A DNA stretch of 64,000 bases from Dugong dugon. Its lineage: Eukaryota; Chordata; Mammalia; Sirenia; Dugongidae. The DNA lies in assembly GCA_030035585.1 (NCBI GenBank), contig CM057468.1, positions 53,130,145 to 53,194,144 on the forward strand, written 5' to 3'. Below, in pieces: positions 10,774 through 21,500 of this stretch. The translations under genes were made by a program, and so were the position numbers. The notes under the pieces were generated by a model, which was given only the letters and a program-made list of their open reading frames with translations, was not told the DNA's origin and made no database searches. How positions within the stretch are numbered: the first letter of the stretch is position 1; each line of letters starts with the position of its first letter.

Positions 10774-11071
10774 TGTTGTTGTTCACTGCCATCAAGTCAA
10801 TCCCCAACTCAGGTGACCCCATGCATAATGGGATCAGAACTTTGTGCTCCATAGGGTTTTCACTGGCTGATTTTTTGGAAGTAGATCGCCAGGCCTTTCT
10901 TCCTAGTGTGTCTTAATCTGGAAGGTCCACTGAAGCTTATTCAGCATCACAGCAACACACAAGTCTCCACTGACAGATAGGTGGTGGCTGCACATGAGGT
11001 CCATTGGCCAGCAATCAAACCCAGGTCTTCTACATGGAAGGCAAGAATTCTACCACTGAACCACCACTGCC
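10774..11071 (-). mobile_element. tRNA-Gly-headed SINE with clear TSD
   Basis: Read on the minus strand from 11,071: 'ggtggttcagtggtagaatt' (tRNA-Gly A box), then a B-box-like 'gggtttgatt'. The body resembles the RTE 5' region ('gttgctgtgatgctgaataa', 'ctaggaagaaaggcctggcg'), followed by the RTE 3' tail and 'gaacaacaacaatc'. The flanks CACTATTAATGGGGAT (10,758-10,773) and CACTTATTAATGGGGAT (11,072-11,088) form a target-site duplication, so the full ~300-bp unit moved as one SINE. Confidence 0.88.
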
Positions 11072-11384
11072 CACTTATTAATGGGGATAGAACTTCCAAA
11101 ATGTTACTAAGCCTGTCTTCACTGGCTTGGCACCCAGGCTCAGCTGGACTTGGGCTGTACACGGCTCTAGGACCAGGCAGGATCCGCTGGCGCACAGCCA
11201 GCTGGGTATATTATCACTTTCACAGCCCCAAACCATTTCTTGGTTCTAGACTAGGTGTTCTTATGCATGATCTGTGCAACTGGAAATTGGTGTAGCCTTT
11301 TAGGGCAGCAGTTTGTTCTGTGCAACAAGAACTTTTAAGGCTTCGTAGTTTTTGACCAATCATGTAATGGCTGGAAGACTAGCT

Positions 11385-11640
11385 TAAGGGAAAAAAAAAC
11401 ATAAACACAGTAAAATGTTTATGCACAAAGATATTCATTGCAGCGTTCTACATACTAAGGGGAAAATGAAGATAACTTAAATGTCAACAATAGGGAGATG
11501 AGTAAACAAATTATAGCACGTGCTCCTGATAGATATCATGCATTAATGATGATAGTGAAGAATCCATAGTATGTAACTTGTCGTATTAATTGAAAAAGCA
11601 GGATACAGAATTGTATATACACTGTTCCCAAATTCCATTT
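11385..11640 (+). repeat. Old L1 3'-end relic
   Basis: 'tgcacaaagatattcattgc', 'aatgtcaacaatagggagat' and 'aaaaagcaggatacagaatt' follow the order of the ancient L1 3' region known across placental mammals. Confidence 0.65.
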
Positions 11641-11715
11641 GGTGGCATTGGTGAAGATGTAATGGAAGAAATGGCATTTGTTCAAAGCTAAAGTAATACT
11701 CACTGGCTGCCTATT

Positions 11716-11883
11716 GGAGCCCTGGTGGTAAAGTGGTTAAGAACTCAGGCTGCTAACAAAAAGTTCGGCAGTTTGAATCCACCAGCTGCTCCTTGAAAAT
11801 CCCATGGGGTGGTTTTACTCTGTCCTATAGGGTCAGTATGAGTTGGAATCAACTCAACAGCAACAGACTTTTTTTGTTTTTTT
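11716..11883 (+). repeat. AfroSINE (first of three in a row)
   Basis: It starts 'ggagccctggtggtaaagtg'. The B box is 'ggcagtttgaatcc' and the tail 'atgagttggaatcaactcaa', ending in T-rich sequence. 'tgcctatt' before it and 'tgcctgtt' after it may be a short TSD. Confidence 0.88.
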
Positions 11884-11895
11884 GGGTGCCTGTTA

Positions 11896-12080
11896 GTATC
11901 CCTGGTGGTGCAGTGGTTAAGAGCTACGGCTGCTAATGAAAAGGTCAGCTGCTAACCAAAAAGATTGGCACTTCAAGTCCACCAGCTGCTCCTTGGAAAC
12001 CCTATGAGGCAATTCTACTCTGTCCCATAGGGTTGCTATGAGTCGGAATCGACCTGATGGCAATAGGTTTGGTTTTTTGG
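11896..12080 (+). repeat. AfroSINE (second of three), partly duplicated head
   Basis: 'gtatccctggtggtgcagtg' starts the copy. 'gctgctaatgaaaaggtcag' is followed by 'gctgctaaccaaaaagattg', so about 20 bases of the head are duplicated. The tail reads 'gagtcggaatcgacctgatg'. Confidence 0.88.
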
Positions 12081-12084
12081 ATTA

Positions 12085-12250
12085 GAAGCCCTTGTGGGTG
12101 CTTGACTGCTAACTGAAAGGTTGACAGTTTGAAACCACCAGTGGCTCCACAGGAGACAGATGTGACAGTCTGCTCCCATAGATATTCACAACCTTGGAAA
12201 TCCTATGGGGTTGCTATGAGTTGGAATGGGCTTGAAGGCAGTGGGTGGGA
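12085..12250 (+). repeat. AfroSINE (third of three)
   Basis: 'gaagcccttgtgggtgcttg', 'gacagtttgaaaccaccagt' and 'ctatgagttggaatgggctt'. It has the longer body subtype with 'gacagtctgctcccatagat'. It directly follows the second copy. Confidence 0.82.
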
Positions 12251-13157
12251 TTTGTGTGCCTATTATGTACTTGCTTTTTTTTTTTTTTTTTCATATTTAG
12301 TAATCAAAGTAGGGTAATTTTACACATGCTCAGAGAAGTTGTTTTCTAATGCTCCCCAGATAAGGGAATATCTGGAATTAATAGTCTGTTCTGGCTGACA
12401 TCAAAGCCCAAACTCCCCTCTACTACACCAAGCCCCCTCAGCTGCTCTTGAAAATTAGTGGAATTTTGACCGGTTAAGTCTAATGGCATGATCGGCTTTG
12501 TGCAGGATGGATAGCCTTACACAGTGAATGGAGCTCAATGTGATCTTACTTTGTATTTTATTTCCTTTTTTCTTCAAATGAGAAATGTGGAATGGTATTC
12601 CCATAATATACACCACATTTAAATATATACGTAATAGAGTAGCTACTTTATTGATAGCAAAGAAAACAGCTTTAAATTTAACGGGAGAGGGAGCTTGTGG
12701 GAGGAGGTGAGAAGGGCTTGTCTGTCAAAAAAGGAAAACAACATATTGATGGAAGAGATGGGACTAGAAAGCAGTTTCAGCAAGAGTATGGCATATATAA
12801 AGATGAACTTAAAGACTTTTCAGTTGAAACTATAAAAGCATATGAGATAGCGTTTTTTTTTTTAAAGGTGGAATTTTTTTAAATGTCCAGAGAGTATTAA
12901 GAGTGCAAATCTCTTCCTAAGGGTGAGAATTAGTTGCAACATTTGGAAATCTTTCTTTTCGCCTTAGAAAAGTTGAGGGGACACTCCCCTTCACCCAGGG
13001 GTAGTGAACAGTACATTAGCTATAGAGCCATAGCCGAGTTCAGCCTTGCCCTAGAGGTTAAACTCTGGCCTAGGAGATGTTTTTCAGCTTATCGTTTGTG
13101 ACCTTTTGGAGAAAGGATGTTGCCTCAGAGTACCCTCTACTTTCTTTTCTTCCATAG

Positions 13158-13248
13158 CTGCAAAGCCCAGAGAAACCTGAATTCTTTCTTTGCTATTGTG
13201 ATGGGTCTCAACACCGCTTCCGTCAGCCGACTGTCGCAGACCTGGGAG
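13158..13248 (+). CDS. RAPGEF5: RAPGEF5 coding exon (RasGEF conserved region 2)
   Basis: 91 bases between 'ttccatag' and 'gtgagc'. One base completes the split His codon and 30 codons follow: [16 protein letters not shown], then [14 protein letters not shown]. The pattern [13 protein letters not shown](6)-R-L-x-x-T-W is the second RasGEF signature ('NfhslmaiisaL....v.RLk.tW'), which forms the hydrophobic core of the catalytic domain. The residues [10 protein letters not shown] fit RAPGEF5 better than RAPGEF4 (NVAVSRLALT) as remembered. Confidence 0.96.
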
Positions 13249-15790
13249 GTGAGCCCTGGGCTTCCACATGGAGAGGGGAGGGGGTGGGCAAACAAACTGA
13301 GAGGGGACTATTAAATAAAGGAAAGCCTTTATTTAAAGTCAATAGATTAAAATGAAATAAGTGCTACTAGAAAAAAATTTTAAAAGTATTATGTCAAGTT
13401 GGTAGAGATTATTTTAGGCAAATGGCCTTTAAAAAATATGTTTCTAAAATATATATATAAATATGTAAAATATATTAAAATATACATGAGATATATATTT
13501 TTATATTAAAAATAACTTTTAATTTAAAAATGAAGACATCCTCCCCAGCTGGAATTAGTCTTCCTCTGCTCTGCTCCGCTATAGCACGTTTGCAGTCCCA
13601 TGCTGGCCCTTTCATAGCTGACCTGCACCGCGGTATGTGTTCAGAAGTGGAATTGCTGTGGTGCTTATGAATTTAAGCTTCAGGGCCTCTCCTTTGTGTG
13701 GCCCCTGGCAGTGTGTGCACGTGAATGATGTATATCTTCGTTAAATGTACAAAAGTAAGGTAGTTTTGTATTCTTTCTCATAAAGAGGACACAAAATCGT
13801 ATCAGTTTCAGGCCTCCCAAATCCTGGATCTACCTCTGTGTGTGCTGTGTTGTGAAGGTGGTTGGTTTATAAGGAACAGAGGCCCACTTGAGTTAGTGCG
13901 AGTACTGAGGGATGAATCGTGAGAGTCTTTGCGGGCAGAACTGAAACCAGCATCCCTAAACTGAGCCAGACGCCGAAGCAGCGCTCTTAGTGTCTCTCAT
14001 GGCCCCTCACGGCCCCATCACCTTCTTCCTTTGGGCTTTCATTTCCCTGGCTTTCCTTCCCTGCTGATCAGCCGCCTAACTCTTTATACGATCCCTCTTC
14101 CTCATTTTTCTTTAATCGTAGGGTCTTCTCTCTTGTAGCTCTACCTGTGTGGGGCTTACCGTGGTCTCCTTAGCCTTTCTCTGTGTTAAGTCCTCTCAGA
14201 CTCCGCTCCTGTCACTAGGCACACCATTCTCTTCATGGTTCCCATTCAAACTCCTATTAGAAAGAAGCTGATAGGCTAACAATTTTTTTTCTTATGTTAG
14301 ATCTCAGCATAGGTTTCTGGGCGACCTATTTATTCATTTTCTTTGAGTCAAAGGCCTTTCCCTGATGGAATGCCCTGTGGTGACCTGAGGGTCAGGGTTA
14401 GCTCTCCTTAAAGGGGTTCAAAAGAAAAGAAATGAAAGCCCAGCCTGCTCTGGTTAGGCAAACAAATGTGCACGCACATCCTGAGATGAAAGCAGATAGG
14501 CAGCAAAGGCCGTAATTGATCAGAGCGGGAGGAAAACAAAATGGGCTTGAATGGCTGGCAAGGGCGTAGGCAAAGTGGAATTTGAATTAAGCCTTGAAAG
14601 AATCTCTGATTTGTGAAACTGGGGAGGAAAACTAATTCAGTTAAATTCAAAGAGCATGCATCTAATGTGAGTAATGATCCCCTACTACGTGCAGAGTGCT
14701 GCAGTGTTGTCATGGCAGATAGAAAATGGGCCAGACAGATTAGAGCGGAATGTGTGTGGATGAAGGAGGTCTTGAACCAAGTCTTGCGGGACTGGCCCAT
14801 GGAGGAGAAAGTGGAGGGTGAGAAAGCCCGACCAGCAGGACCTTGGAGGTTAAGTTGGGATTGGTAGAGTGTGGGGTGGGTATCCCAGGCAGAGGTGACC
14901 ACAGGATCTCTAGGCCAGGTGACTGGAAATAGGGAGAGAAGTAGGTTTGAGGGTCTTCCTGAGACGTCTCCATATCCTCAGATGAGGAAACTGAGATCAG
15001 AGAGCTCAGAGACTCTCCCAAACCACACAGCTAGAAAGTGGCAGAGTTGGAACTCAAACTCAGATTGACTTCATGTATGTACTCTTTACTACAAGAGATT
15101 ACCATGTTAAAATCAGGCTGAAAATGTTCCAGGCCCTTCTTCCTTAGTCCTGGATTTTTATTTGGGAGGATGACATATGTTTCCATGCTGTCATTTTGCG
15201 TGTCACTTATTAATGTGGTTGATCAGTACAATTCAATGATTCTGCCTATTAAAGTGAAGACTTTATTATTTAAGGTGTTCATGGCCATTTACTACTTAAC
15301 TCGCTCCTGTAAAATGTAATTATATCATTTATATTAAAAAAAAAAAGTCAACCAACATTATTATTTCCCACTCAGCAAGATCATTAAGAAAAAGAGAACA
15401 TACATCAAAGTTAGGTTATGGAACTGAGATCCAAGTCTTTTTTTATTAAGTAATCACCAGTATGTGGAATGTCTAGCCAATTGGATTCCTGAAACATGTG
15501 GTTATTACTTTAAACTGTTTATAGCAACATTCCCAAGGACTATCACATCTAAGGGGATGATGAACATTAAATCATGAGAAGCAATCAGGCTAGAACCAGA
15601 TGACAGAGGTATTTATGTTCAGAAATGTGACAAGTGAAAGTACCACTTAATGAAAACACCTCTTGGTGCCTCTCAAATTAACTGACTAATGTGACTTATT
15701 CTGTTGTCTGGTTTTTGTTTGTATGTTTTTTAATTTGATTGGGTTTTTTATTGTTGTTCTTGCTTATTTGTTTGTTTTTGTTTTTGTTAG
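13249..15790 (+). other. RAPGEF5: RAPGEF5 intron (2.5 kb)
   Basis: Phase-0 GT-AG intron. An AT-rich tract occupies 13,430-13,520. L2-like minus-strand sequence is suspected at 14,540-14,960, followed by a MIR at 14,975-15,075. The pyrimidine tract before the acceptor is T-rich with TTTG repeats. A 164-codon minus-strand frame at 14,408-14,902 has no recognisable domain and is rejected as a gene. Nothing else is recognised. Confidence 0.7.
14975..15075 (-). repeat. MIR relic
   Basis: 'gatgaggaaactgagatcag' plus 'cacagctagaaagtggcaga' is the reverse MIR core ('gaggaaactgaggctcagag...cacagctagtaagtggcagag'). Confidence 0.75.
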
Positions 15791-15841
15791 AAAATCCCTG
15801 GGAAGTTTAAGAAACTTTTCTCTGAACTTGAAAGCTTAACA
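15791..15841 (+). CDS. RAPGEF5: RAPGEF5 coding exon (51 bases)
   Basis: A 17-codon exon, KIPGKFKKLFSELESLT, in phase 0 on both sides, so skipping it would keep the frame. The acceptor is 'tttttgttag' and the donor 'gtaagt'. It continues RLSQTWE and is followed by [10 protein letters not shown]. In the RAPGEF family this stretch (RAPGEF4: KLPSKFKKFYAEFESLM) is an amphipathic helix leading into the helical hairpin. It is too short to be found by open-frame scanning and was identified by reading. Confidence 0.94.
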
Positions 15842-16827
15842 GTAAGTAGTTGGGCCACAGGGGACTTAATCGTTAAATTAATTGCTGGTGTCTAGTTTCT
15901 TTCTAGATTTCAGTGATTGATATTTGTACTACTCAGTGGCAGGTAGCTTAGACTAGCTCACTTGTATACGAAAATATAGCTTTGCTTTTCATGGAGGAAG
16001 CGAGTCAACAGTTAATACTTCTTCCTCTCCATGTAAAAAGGTCGTGAGACTAGTCCTTCTGGTATGAATTTCAGAAGGCAGATTTTTAAGGTTCGTCCAT
16101 TTCAAAGCCTGTGAAATTGGCGCAGTGGTTAAGCCCTTGGCTGCTAAGCAAAATGTTGACAGTTCGAACCCGCCAGCCACTCCACAGGAGAAAAATGTGG
16201 CAATCTGCTTCCGAAAAGATTTACAGCCTTGGAAACCCTGTGGGGCAGGCAGTTCAGCTCTGTCCTACAGAGTTGCTATAAGTCAGAATTGACTCGATGG
16301 CACCTAACAACTAACAACAACATGAAATTAAGCAGTATAGATTTAATGGGTAAGTTAGTGTCTTATGCATTATTTTCTGCTTTTGACTATTTCTTAGGTT
16401 TAGGTACAGAATTTACAGTTTTTTCCCCAGAACACAATAAAACTGTATTCTCTTATTTTCTCTCAATCGTCTGTGCATTATGAGGGTGATTTTTCTTTGC
16501 AGTGTACATAACAAAAGACTCTGGGGTTACCTCATTATAGAAATTTTGCAGAGGAAACTGTACTTGAATTTGAGGAAAATAATAGGACAATCAAAAAGCA
16601 TCTCTCTTTTGCAGTCATTTCCCATTATTATAAACCAATAATGTGAGTTGCATTCACTGCCCTAATTTAGTGAGTTTATTCTCCTAGGAAACCTTGATTG
16701 ACTTCCTTCTTAAGAAGAACCTCTCTATATCTAAATCATGTTCCAATTGTATATCAAAAGTAGATGTAGAATTGTTTCTATCGCGTATTGATTTTTCTCT
16801 TCCTTTGTAATCTGTTTGGTTCGGCAG
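15842..16827 (+). other. RAPGEF5: RAPGEF5 intron (1.0 kb)
   Basis: Phase-0 GT-AG intron ('gtaagt' to 'cggcag') with a single AfroSINE at 16,110-16,321. The rest shows no recognised element. Confidence 0.85.
16110..16321 (+). repeat. AfroSINE with RTE-type AAC tail
   Basis: 'ggcgcagtggttaagccctt' (A-box region) and 'gacagttcgaacccgccagc' (B box). The tail 'gactcgatggcacctaacaa' plus 'ctaacaacaaca' ends exactly like the RTE LINE at 48,626. The tail is the best-preserved SINE/LINE match in the introns. Confidence 0.92.
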
Positions 16828-16915
16828 GATCCTTCCCTGAATCACAAAGCCTACAGAGATGCGTTCAAAAAGATGAAGCCACCAAAAATCCCTTTCATGC
16901 CCTTATTGCTTAAAG
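16828..16915 (+). CDS. RAPGEF5: RAPGEF5 coding exon (helical hairpin to conserved region 3)
   Basis: 88 bases between 'cggcag' and 'gtaatg': 29 codons, [20 protein letters not shown] then IPFMPLLLK, plus one base. The motif [12 protein letters not shown] is the RasGEF region-3 signature ('P.iPflg.yl.D'). The preceding N-H-x-x-Y-R belongs to the helical hairpin that the family uses to displace switch I. The split codon G+AT gives Asp with the next exon. Confidence 0.95.
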
Positions 16916-17576
16916 GTAATGATTTTCTATCTTTTATGCTATGTAAGCCCTCTTCCAGAAATTTATCACTCTAACTATGGAGGGCAAAAAAAAAAAGGAC
17001 TCTCAGTTTATTTCTTTACAGTAATTTTGACATATCAGACCTAGTCATGTTTGCTTGTGATTTTTAAAAATGTTCAGTTATTTCTGAGATACCTAAAGAA
17101 CTTAACTGTGTTTGAGAAGACATCAAAGCATTTTCACTTGACTTCAAAACATAGCCCTGGAAACTTTTGTGCTTTTATTTTACTCTGCTTCTAAGTGCTG
17201 TATTATTTTCTTTGAGTATACAATCCACCTAATTCAACCAAGAATAAGGTTGGCCTAAAAAAGAACCCAAACAGTGATCAATCATGCTCTGTGTTTGCAA
17301 CCTAAGTCTTCAGAGACACAGCCCCAAACCTGCTGCTGTGTGAGAAATAGCTCTGGTCAACGCAAGCAATACAGCGTATAGTAGTTCTGTTCTATTGAGA
17401 AGAACGTACTTTCTTCTTTCCAGGAGTGGAACGCAGTGGGAAAAGTATTTCATAGCTCCCAGTCAGTCCGCTAAAGCATCAAATAATTCATCATGAAACA
17501 TGTTAGTTAAATTTACTGATGAGATCTCAGTGGTCTGTCTTAAACCAAGGGGATTCTTAAAAGGGAAGTTCTTTTT

Positions 17577-18482
17577 TTTTTTTTTTGTTTAAGTAAAAGT
17601 TCACATTTCAAGTTAGTCTCTCATACAAAAATTTATACATACATTGTAATGTGACCCTAACTGCTCTCCCTATACTGTGACAGCAAACTCCTCCTTTCCA
17701 CCCCTGATTTCCCATGTCCATTCAACCAGCTCCTAACCCTCTCTGCCTTCTCATCTCACCTGTGGACAGAAGCTGCCCATTTAATCTCATGTATCTACTT
17801 GAGCTAAGAAGCACACTCTTCACAAGTGTCATTTTATGTCCCACAGTCCAGTCCAATCTTTGTCTGAAGAGTTGGCCTCAGGAATTGTTTTAGTTCTAGG
17901 TTGACAGAGAGTCCGGGGACCATGCTTTCTGGAGTTCCTCCAGACTCAGTCAGACCATTAAATCTGGTCTTTTTACTAAAATTTGAGTTCTGCACCCCAC
18001 CTTTCTCCTGCTCCATCAGGGACTCTCTGTTGTGTTCCCTGTCCGGGTGGTCGTTGGTGGTAGCCGGACACCATCTAGTTCTTCTGGTCTCAGGCTGATG
18101 AAGTGTCTGGTTTATGTGGCCCTTTCTGTCAGTTGGGCTAATACTTTTCTTGTGTCTTTGGTGTTCTTCATTCTCCGTTACTTCAGGTGGTTGGGCCCAA
18201 TTGATGCATTTAGATGGCCACTTGCTAGCTTTTAAGACCCCAGACACCACTCACCAAAGTAGGATGCAGAATATTTTCTTAATAAACTTTGTTATGCCAA
18301 TTGACCTAGATGTCCCCCGAAAGCATGGTCCCCAGACCCCTACCCCTGCTAATCTGTCCCTCGAATTGTTTGAATGTATTCAGGAAACTTCTTAGCTTTG
18401 GTTTAGTCCAGTTGTGCTGACTTCGCCTGTAGAGTGTGCTGTCCTTCCCTTCACCTGGGAGAATTCTTGTCTACTCTCTAGT
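17577..18482 (-). mobile_element. 5'-truncated L1 (3' region) with 14-bp TSD
   Basis: GGGAAGTTCTTTTT flanks the element at 17,563-17,576 and 18,483-18,496. The poly-T at its left edge is the poly-A tail of a minus-strand insertion. A related copy is at 27,389-28,119, and the 3'-UTR segment at 2974-3592 shares 'gaccagattta' and the following ~80 bases. It is assigned to L1 because of the poly-A tail, TSD and variable 5' truncation. No intact ORF2 motif is seen. Confidence 0.75.
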
Positions 18483-18550
18483 GGGAAGTTCTTTTTAATG
18501 TGTACTATACTACTGACATTCAGTGGATAGCTTTATCTGTGTGCTTTCCG

Positions 18551-18772
18551 GAGTCCCTGGGTGGTGCAAACTGTTAACCCACTCCTCTCCTAACTGAAAG
18601 GTTGGAGGTTTGAGTCCACCCAGAGGCACCTGGGAAGAAAGGCCTGGCAATCCACTTCTAAAAAATCAGCCATTGAGAACCCAATGGAGCACAGTTCTAC
18701 TCTGACAGACATGAGGTCACTGTGAGTCGTGGTTGCCATGAGTCGGAATCGACTCAATGACAACTGGTTTTA
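18551..18772 (+). mobile_element. SINE, 'gtccctgggtgg' subtype, with TSD
   Basis: Head 'gagtccctgggtggtgcaaa', B box 'ggaggtttgagtccacccag', body 'gaagaaaggcctggcaatcc', tail 'catgagtcggaatcgactca'. Flanks TGTGCTTTCCGG and TGTGCTTTCTGG (left ~18,539-18,550, right 18,773-18,784) form the TSD. The body segment matches the RTE 5' region at 45,545-45,600. Confidence 0.87.
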
Positions 18773-21294
18773 TGTGCTTTCTGGGGTGTAGGGATCTGGG
18801 CATTTTTCTGGACCGTATTTTGATCCTTCAAGGGATTTTATAGGAATATTCTTTTATCTAGCCTTTGCCCTTCAGAGGCCTCTAACTTCCACTGGAGTGA
18901 AATGGCCAAACCGTAAGTGTGATTCTGGAAAGAGTTGCTTAGGAACTGGATTGCTGGTTGACCTGACCCCCCACGCCCTCACCCAACCTCTGCCATTGGC
19001 AATAAAGCTGAGATTCCCTCTGCAGCTTCTCTCCAGAACAGCCTGAGGTTGGAGAATTATTTTGAGTTGATATGCATCCCTACAGCTACTCATTTAGTCT
19101 TTATCTAATATCAAGTAAGAATCTCTGTGAAACAAGGATATAATATTGAGACAATTTAGAGAAGCACAGAATGCTTTGTTCAAGCTGAAAAGATTCTGTT
19201 AAATGTAAATGAATGAAATAAGGAGATGTTGCAGATCCAAAATAACAACTTAAAAGTACATTTGGTTCTTCATATTTATTTGCTTTTAAGATAAACTTAT
19301 TCAGGATTATAATTTTTATTTGCAAATAAGACACCTCCAAAGGGGAGGGGGGAAGAGCCAGAGGAGGTAGGAAGTAACACTTAGAATCATTATCTGAATG
19401 ATATCTAATAAAGTGGTACAATGGAAAATAAGGACAAATCTGGAAAAGGAATAAATTTTAGGAAGAAAAAATTTTGAAACAAGTATTTTTAAGGTAATGA
19501 GAAATTAGTTGACATTGTCTATTTACCTTGATTACCTTGTTTTTTGCAAATAACCCATCTACATAAATAACACGCCCACACATATAACGCATGACATAGC
19601 TCGCCTACAAAAGTAGCGAGGGGAATTGCACAGCTGGCAAAAAACATATAATGCACATGTTATCTGCATAAAAATACGGTAGATAGGAGCACAGCTTTCT
19701 GCTATAGGTTAGCGTTTTCCCCAAAAAATATTTATTGCAGTCAAGTGTCTCACACTTACATCTTAGCTTGTATGCAATTTTCTGCTCAGCTGACTTTTTG
19801 TGCACCTTACTGTTGGTAGGAAAAAAATTTTTCTGCTTTTTTCTACTGAAAATGCGTTCAGTCATTCTAAAAGAAAAAACAGTAAATTGAACATTTTTTT
19901 CGTTAGAAGCCTTCACAAGCGCTTATTTTTTTATCTTAATTTTTTATCATTATAAAAATAAACATTATTAGTACTGTATATTTCATGCTGGAGATATGAC
20001 ATTTCAAAAAAATTTTTTAAGCATTACTATTTAGGTTTTTCTACTGCATAATTCTTTTTAAAATTACAATACATTGTTTTAGAGCAACTAGCTTGATGTT
20101 TAATGGAACCCTCCCCCGTGCCCCACAACTTTGGACTGCTTTTAATTAGAGCGATAGGACCAAATAATCAATTTTCAGTAAGCATACAAATTATCCAATA
20201 AGTGATAACCTGAGGATCCTCTCAGCCATCAGTTTTCAGATTGCTCTGTTAAGGTAATGAGAATTACTTTAGTTGAATTTCTTGCCTTTTGATTCATTCT
20301 CTCCCCCGCTGTGGTGTGGACTCTGGTTCAGAAAGTGATGAATGGGAGACCCTAAATAAGTGTTAGGGAAAGGTCTGGTTGAGCTAAAGGCTGGGGAAAC
20401 CCTCAGTTAACAACGAGTTGAGTAGTCTTTATTGTGTTGGAGGTGATGGTACCTTCCATTAGGGTGAATAATCAAGAGATGTTTGAAGATAAACTGGAGT
20501 CCTGGTGGTGGGTTGTGTATGTATCTTAGAGTGGAGATTATTGTTGAAGATTTGCGGGGAATATTTGAAGAAAAGGAAAGTTGGGATATTTGGGTGTTTC
20601 TTCACTTTTACTTGTGAGCCGCTCCAAGGGTGTCATTTCATCCAGCAGCTCTCTTTTATGAGGTGTTTGAAGTGTGTTCTGGTGTCTCCAGATGAAAGGA
20701 GTCTTGCAGGTGCTCATTTCCTGCACCCCAGATCTGGTCGTACCCTGAAACTGCTTTATCCCAACCCCATGACTTGAACTTTGAGATCTCAGTTTGTGAG
20801 CTCAACTGCCTATTCATTTTTCTTTCTCTCCTTCTTCATGATACACCTGCCATTAAACTTCATCAAACCTTCAACCCCTTGGACACTTCCTCTTCTCTGT
20901 GCTGTAGTCCCTCCTCTGTGCTATAGTCCCTTCCCACCTCTCTTTCCACCCCACCTAGCCCAGACATCATGGCCGCACCTCCACTCCTTGTCGCCAGCAC
21001 TCTGGGCACCTTCCCTCCCCTATCCTTCTATGAGGACCAGCCTGACAAGCTGACTCTTTCATAGAGCAGCTATCTACTGTCTGCTGACCTCAGCAAGGCC
21101 CTGAGAGTTGAAGTTAAGAGGGACTACCCAGGAAGAGGAGAGACCTAAGGAGGGAGGGAATAGAGAGAGTGCTGAAGGAAGAACTTTACAAGCTTAAGAG
21201 GTACCTAATATGCCATTAATTTGCAAGCTGACTATAACTGGTAGTCAGAAATGTCCAGGTACCCTCAACATGAGGTGTCCGGAGAAGCCCCACA

Positions 21295-21500
21295 TGAGAG
21301 CCTTCCTGGGTTTGAATCGTGGCTCAGACACTTCTGACTGTGTGAGCTTAGGCTAACTGCCACTGTCCTTTGGGCCATAGGTTCTCCAAATTCTTCCCTT
21401 CTAGAGTTTTACTTTCTTGGCTTTTGTGAGGATTAAACGAGTTAATGTAGGCAAAGCACTCAGCACCATCCCTGGCACCATTAATAAATGTAACCTGTCA
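21295..21500 (+). repeat. MIR relic
   Basis: 'tgggtttgaatcgtggctca', 'gtgaggattaaacgagttaa' and 'cactcagcaccatccctggc' follow the MIR consensus order on the plus strand. Confidence 0.75.

Larger units (their letters stand above)
7284..13157 (+). other. RAPGEF5: RAPGEF5 intron (5.9 kb)
   Basis: Phase-2 GT-AG intron. It contains the hairpin at 7863-7929, L2 pieces on both strands (7903-8185, 8425-9130), a SINE at 10,774-11,071, an L1 3' relic at 11,385-11,640 and three consecutive SINEs (11,716-12,250). Nothing is recognised in 7284-7700, 9131-10,020 or 12,251-13,157. A 93-codon plus-strand frame near 10,071-10,352 is overlapped by an equal minus-strand frame and is not a gene. Confidence 0.75.

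Noticed and set aside
11010..11071. tRNA-Gly-like sequence on the minus strand
   Set aside because: It has A and B boxes but no foldable 3' half, and it is the head of a TSD-bounded SINE, not a tRNA gene.
14408..14902. 164-codon minus-strand frame
   Set aside because: No recognised domain, inside an intron, overlapping L2-like sequence and competing frames on the other strand.
17834..18250. 138-codon minus-strand frame
   Set aside because: Lies wholly within a truncated L1 3' copy. The sister copy at 27.4 kb does not keep the frame open.
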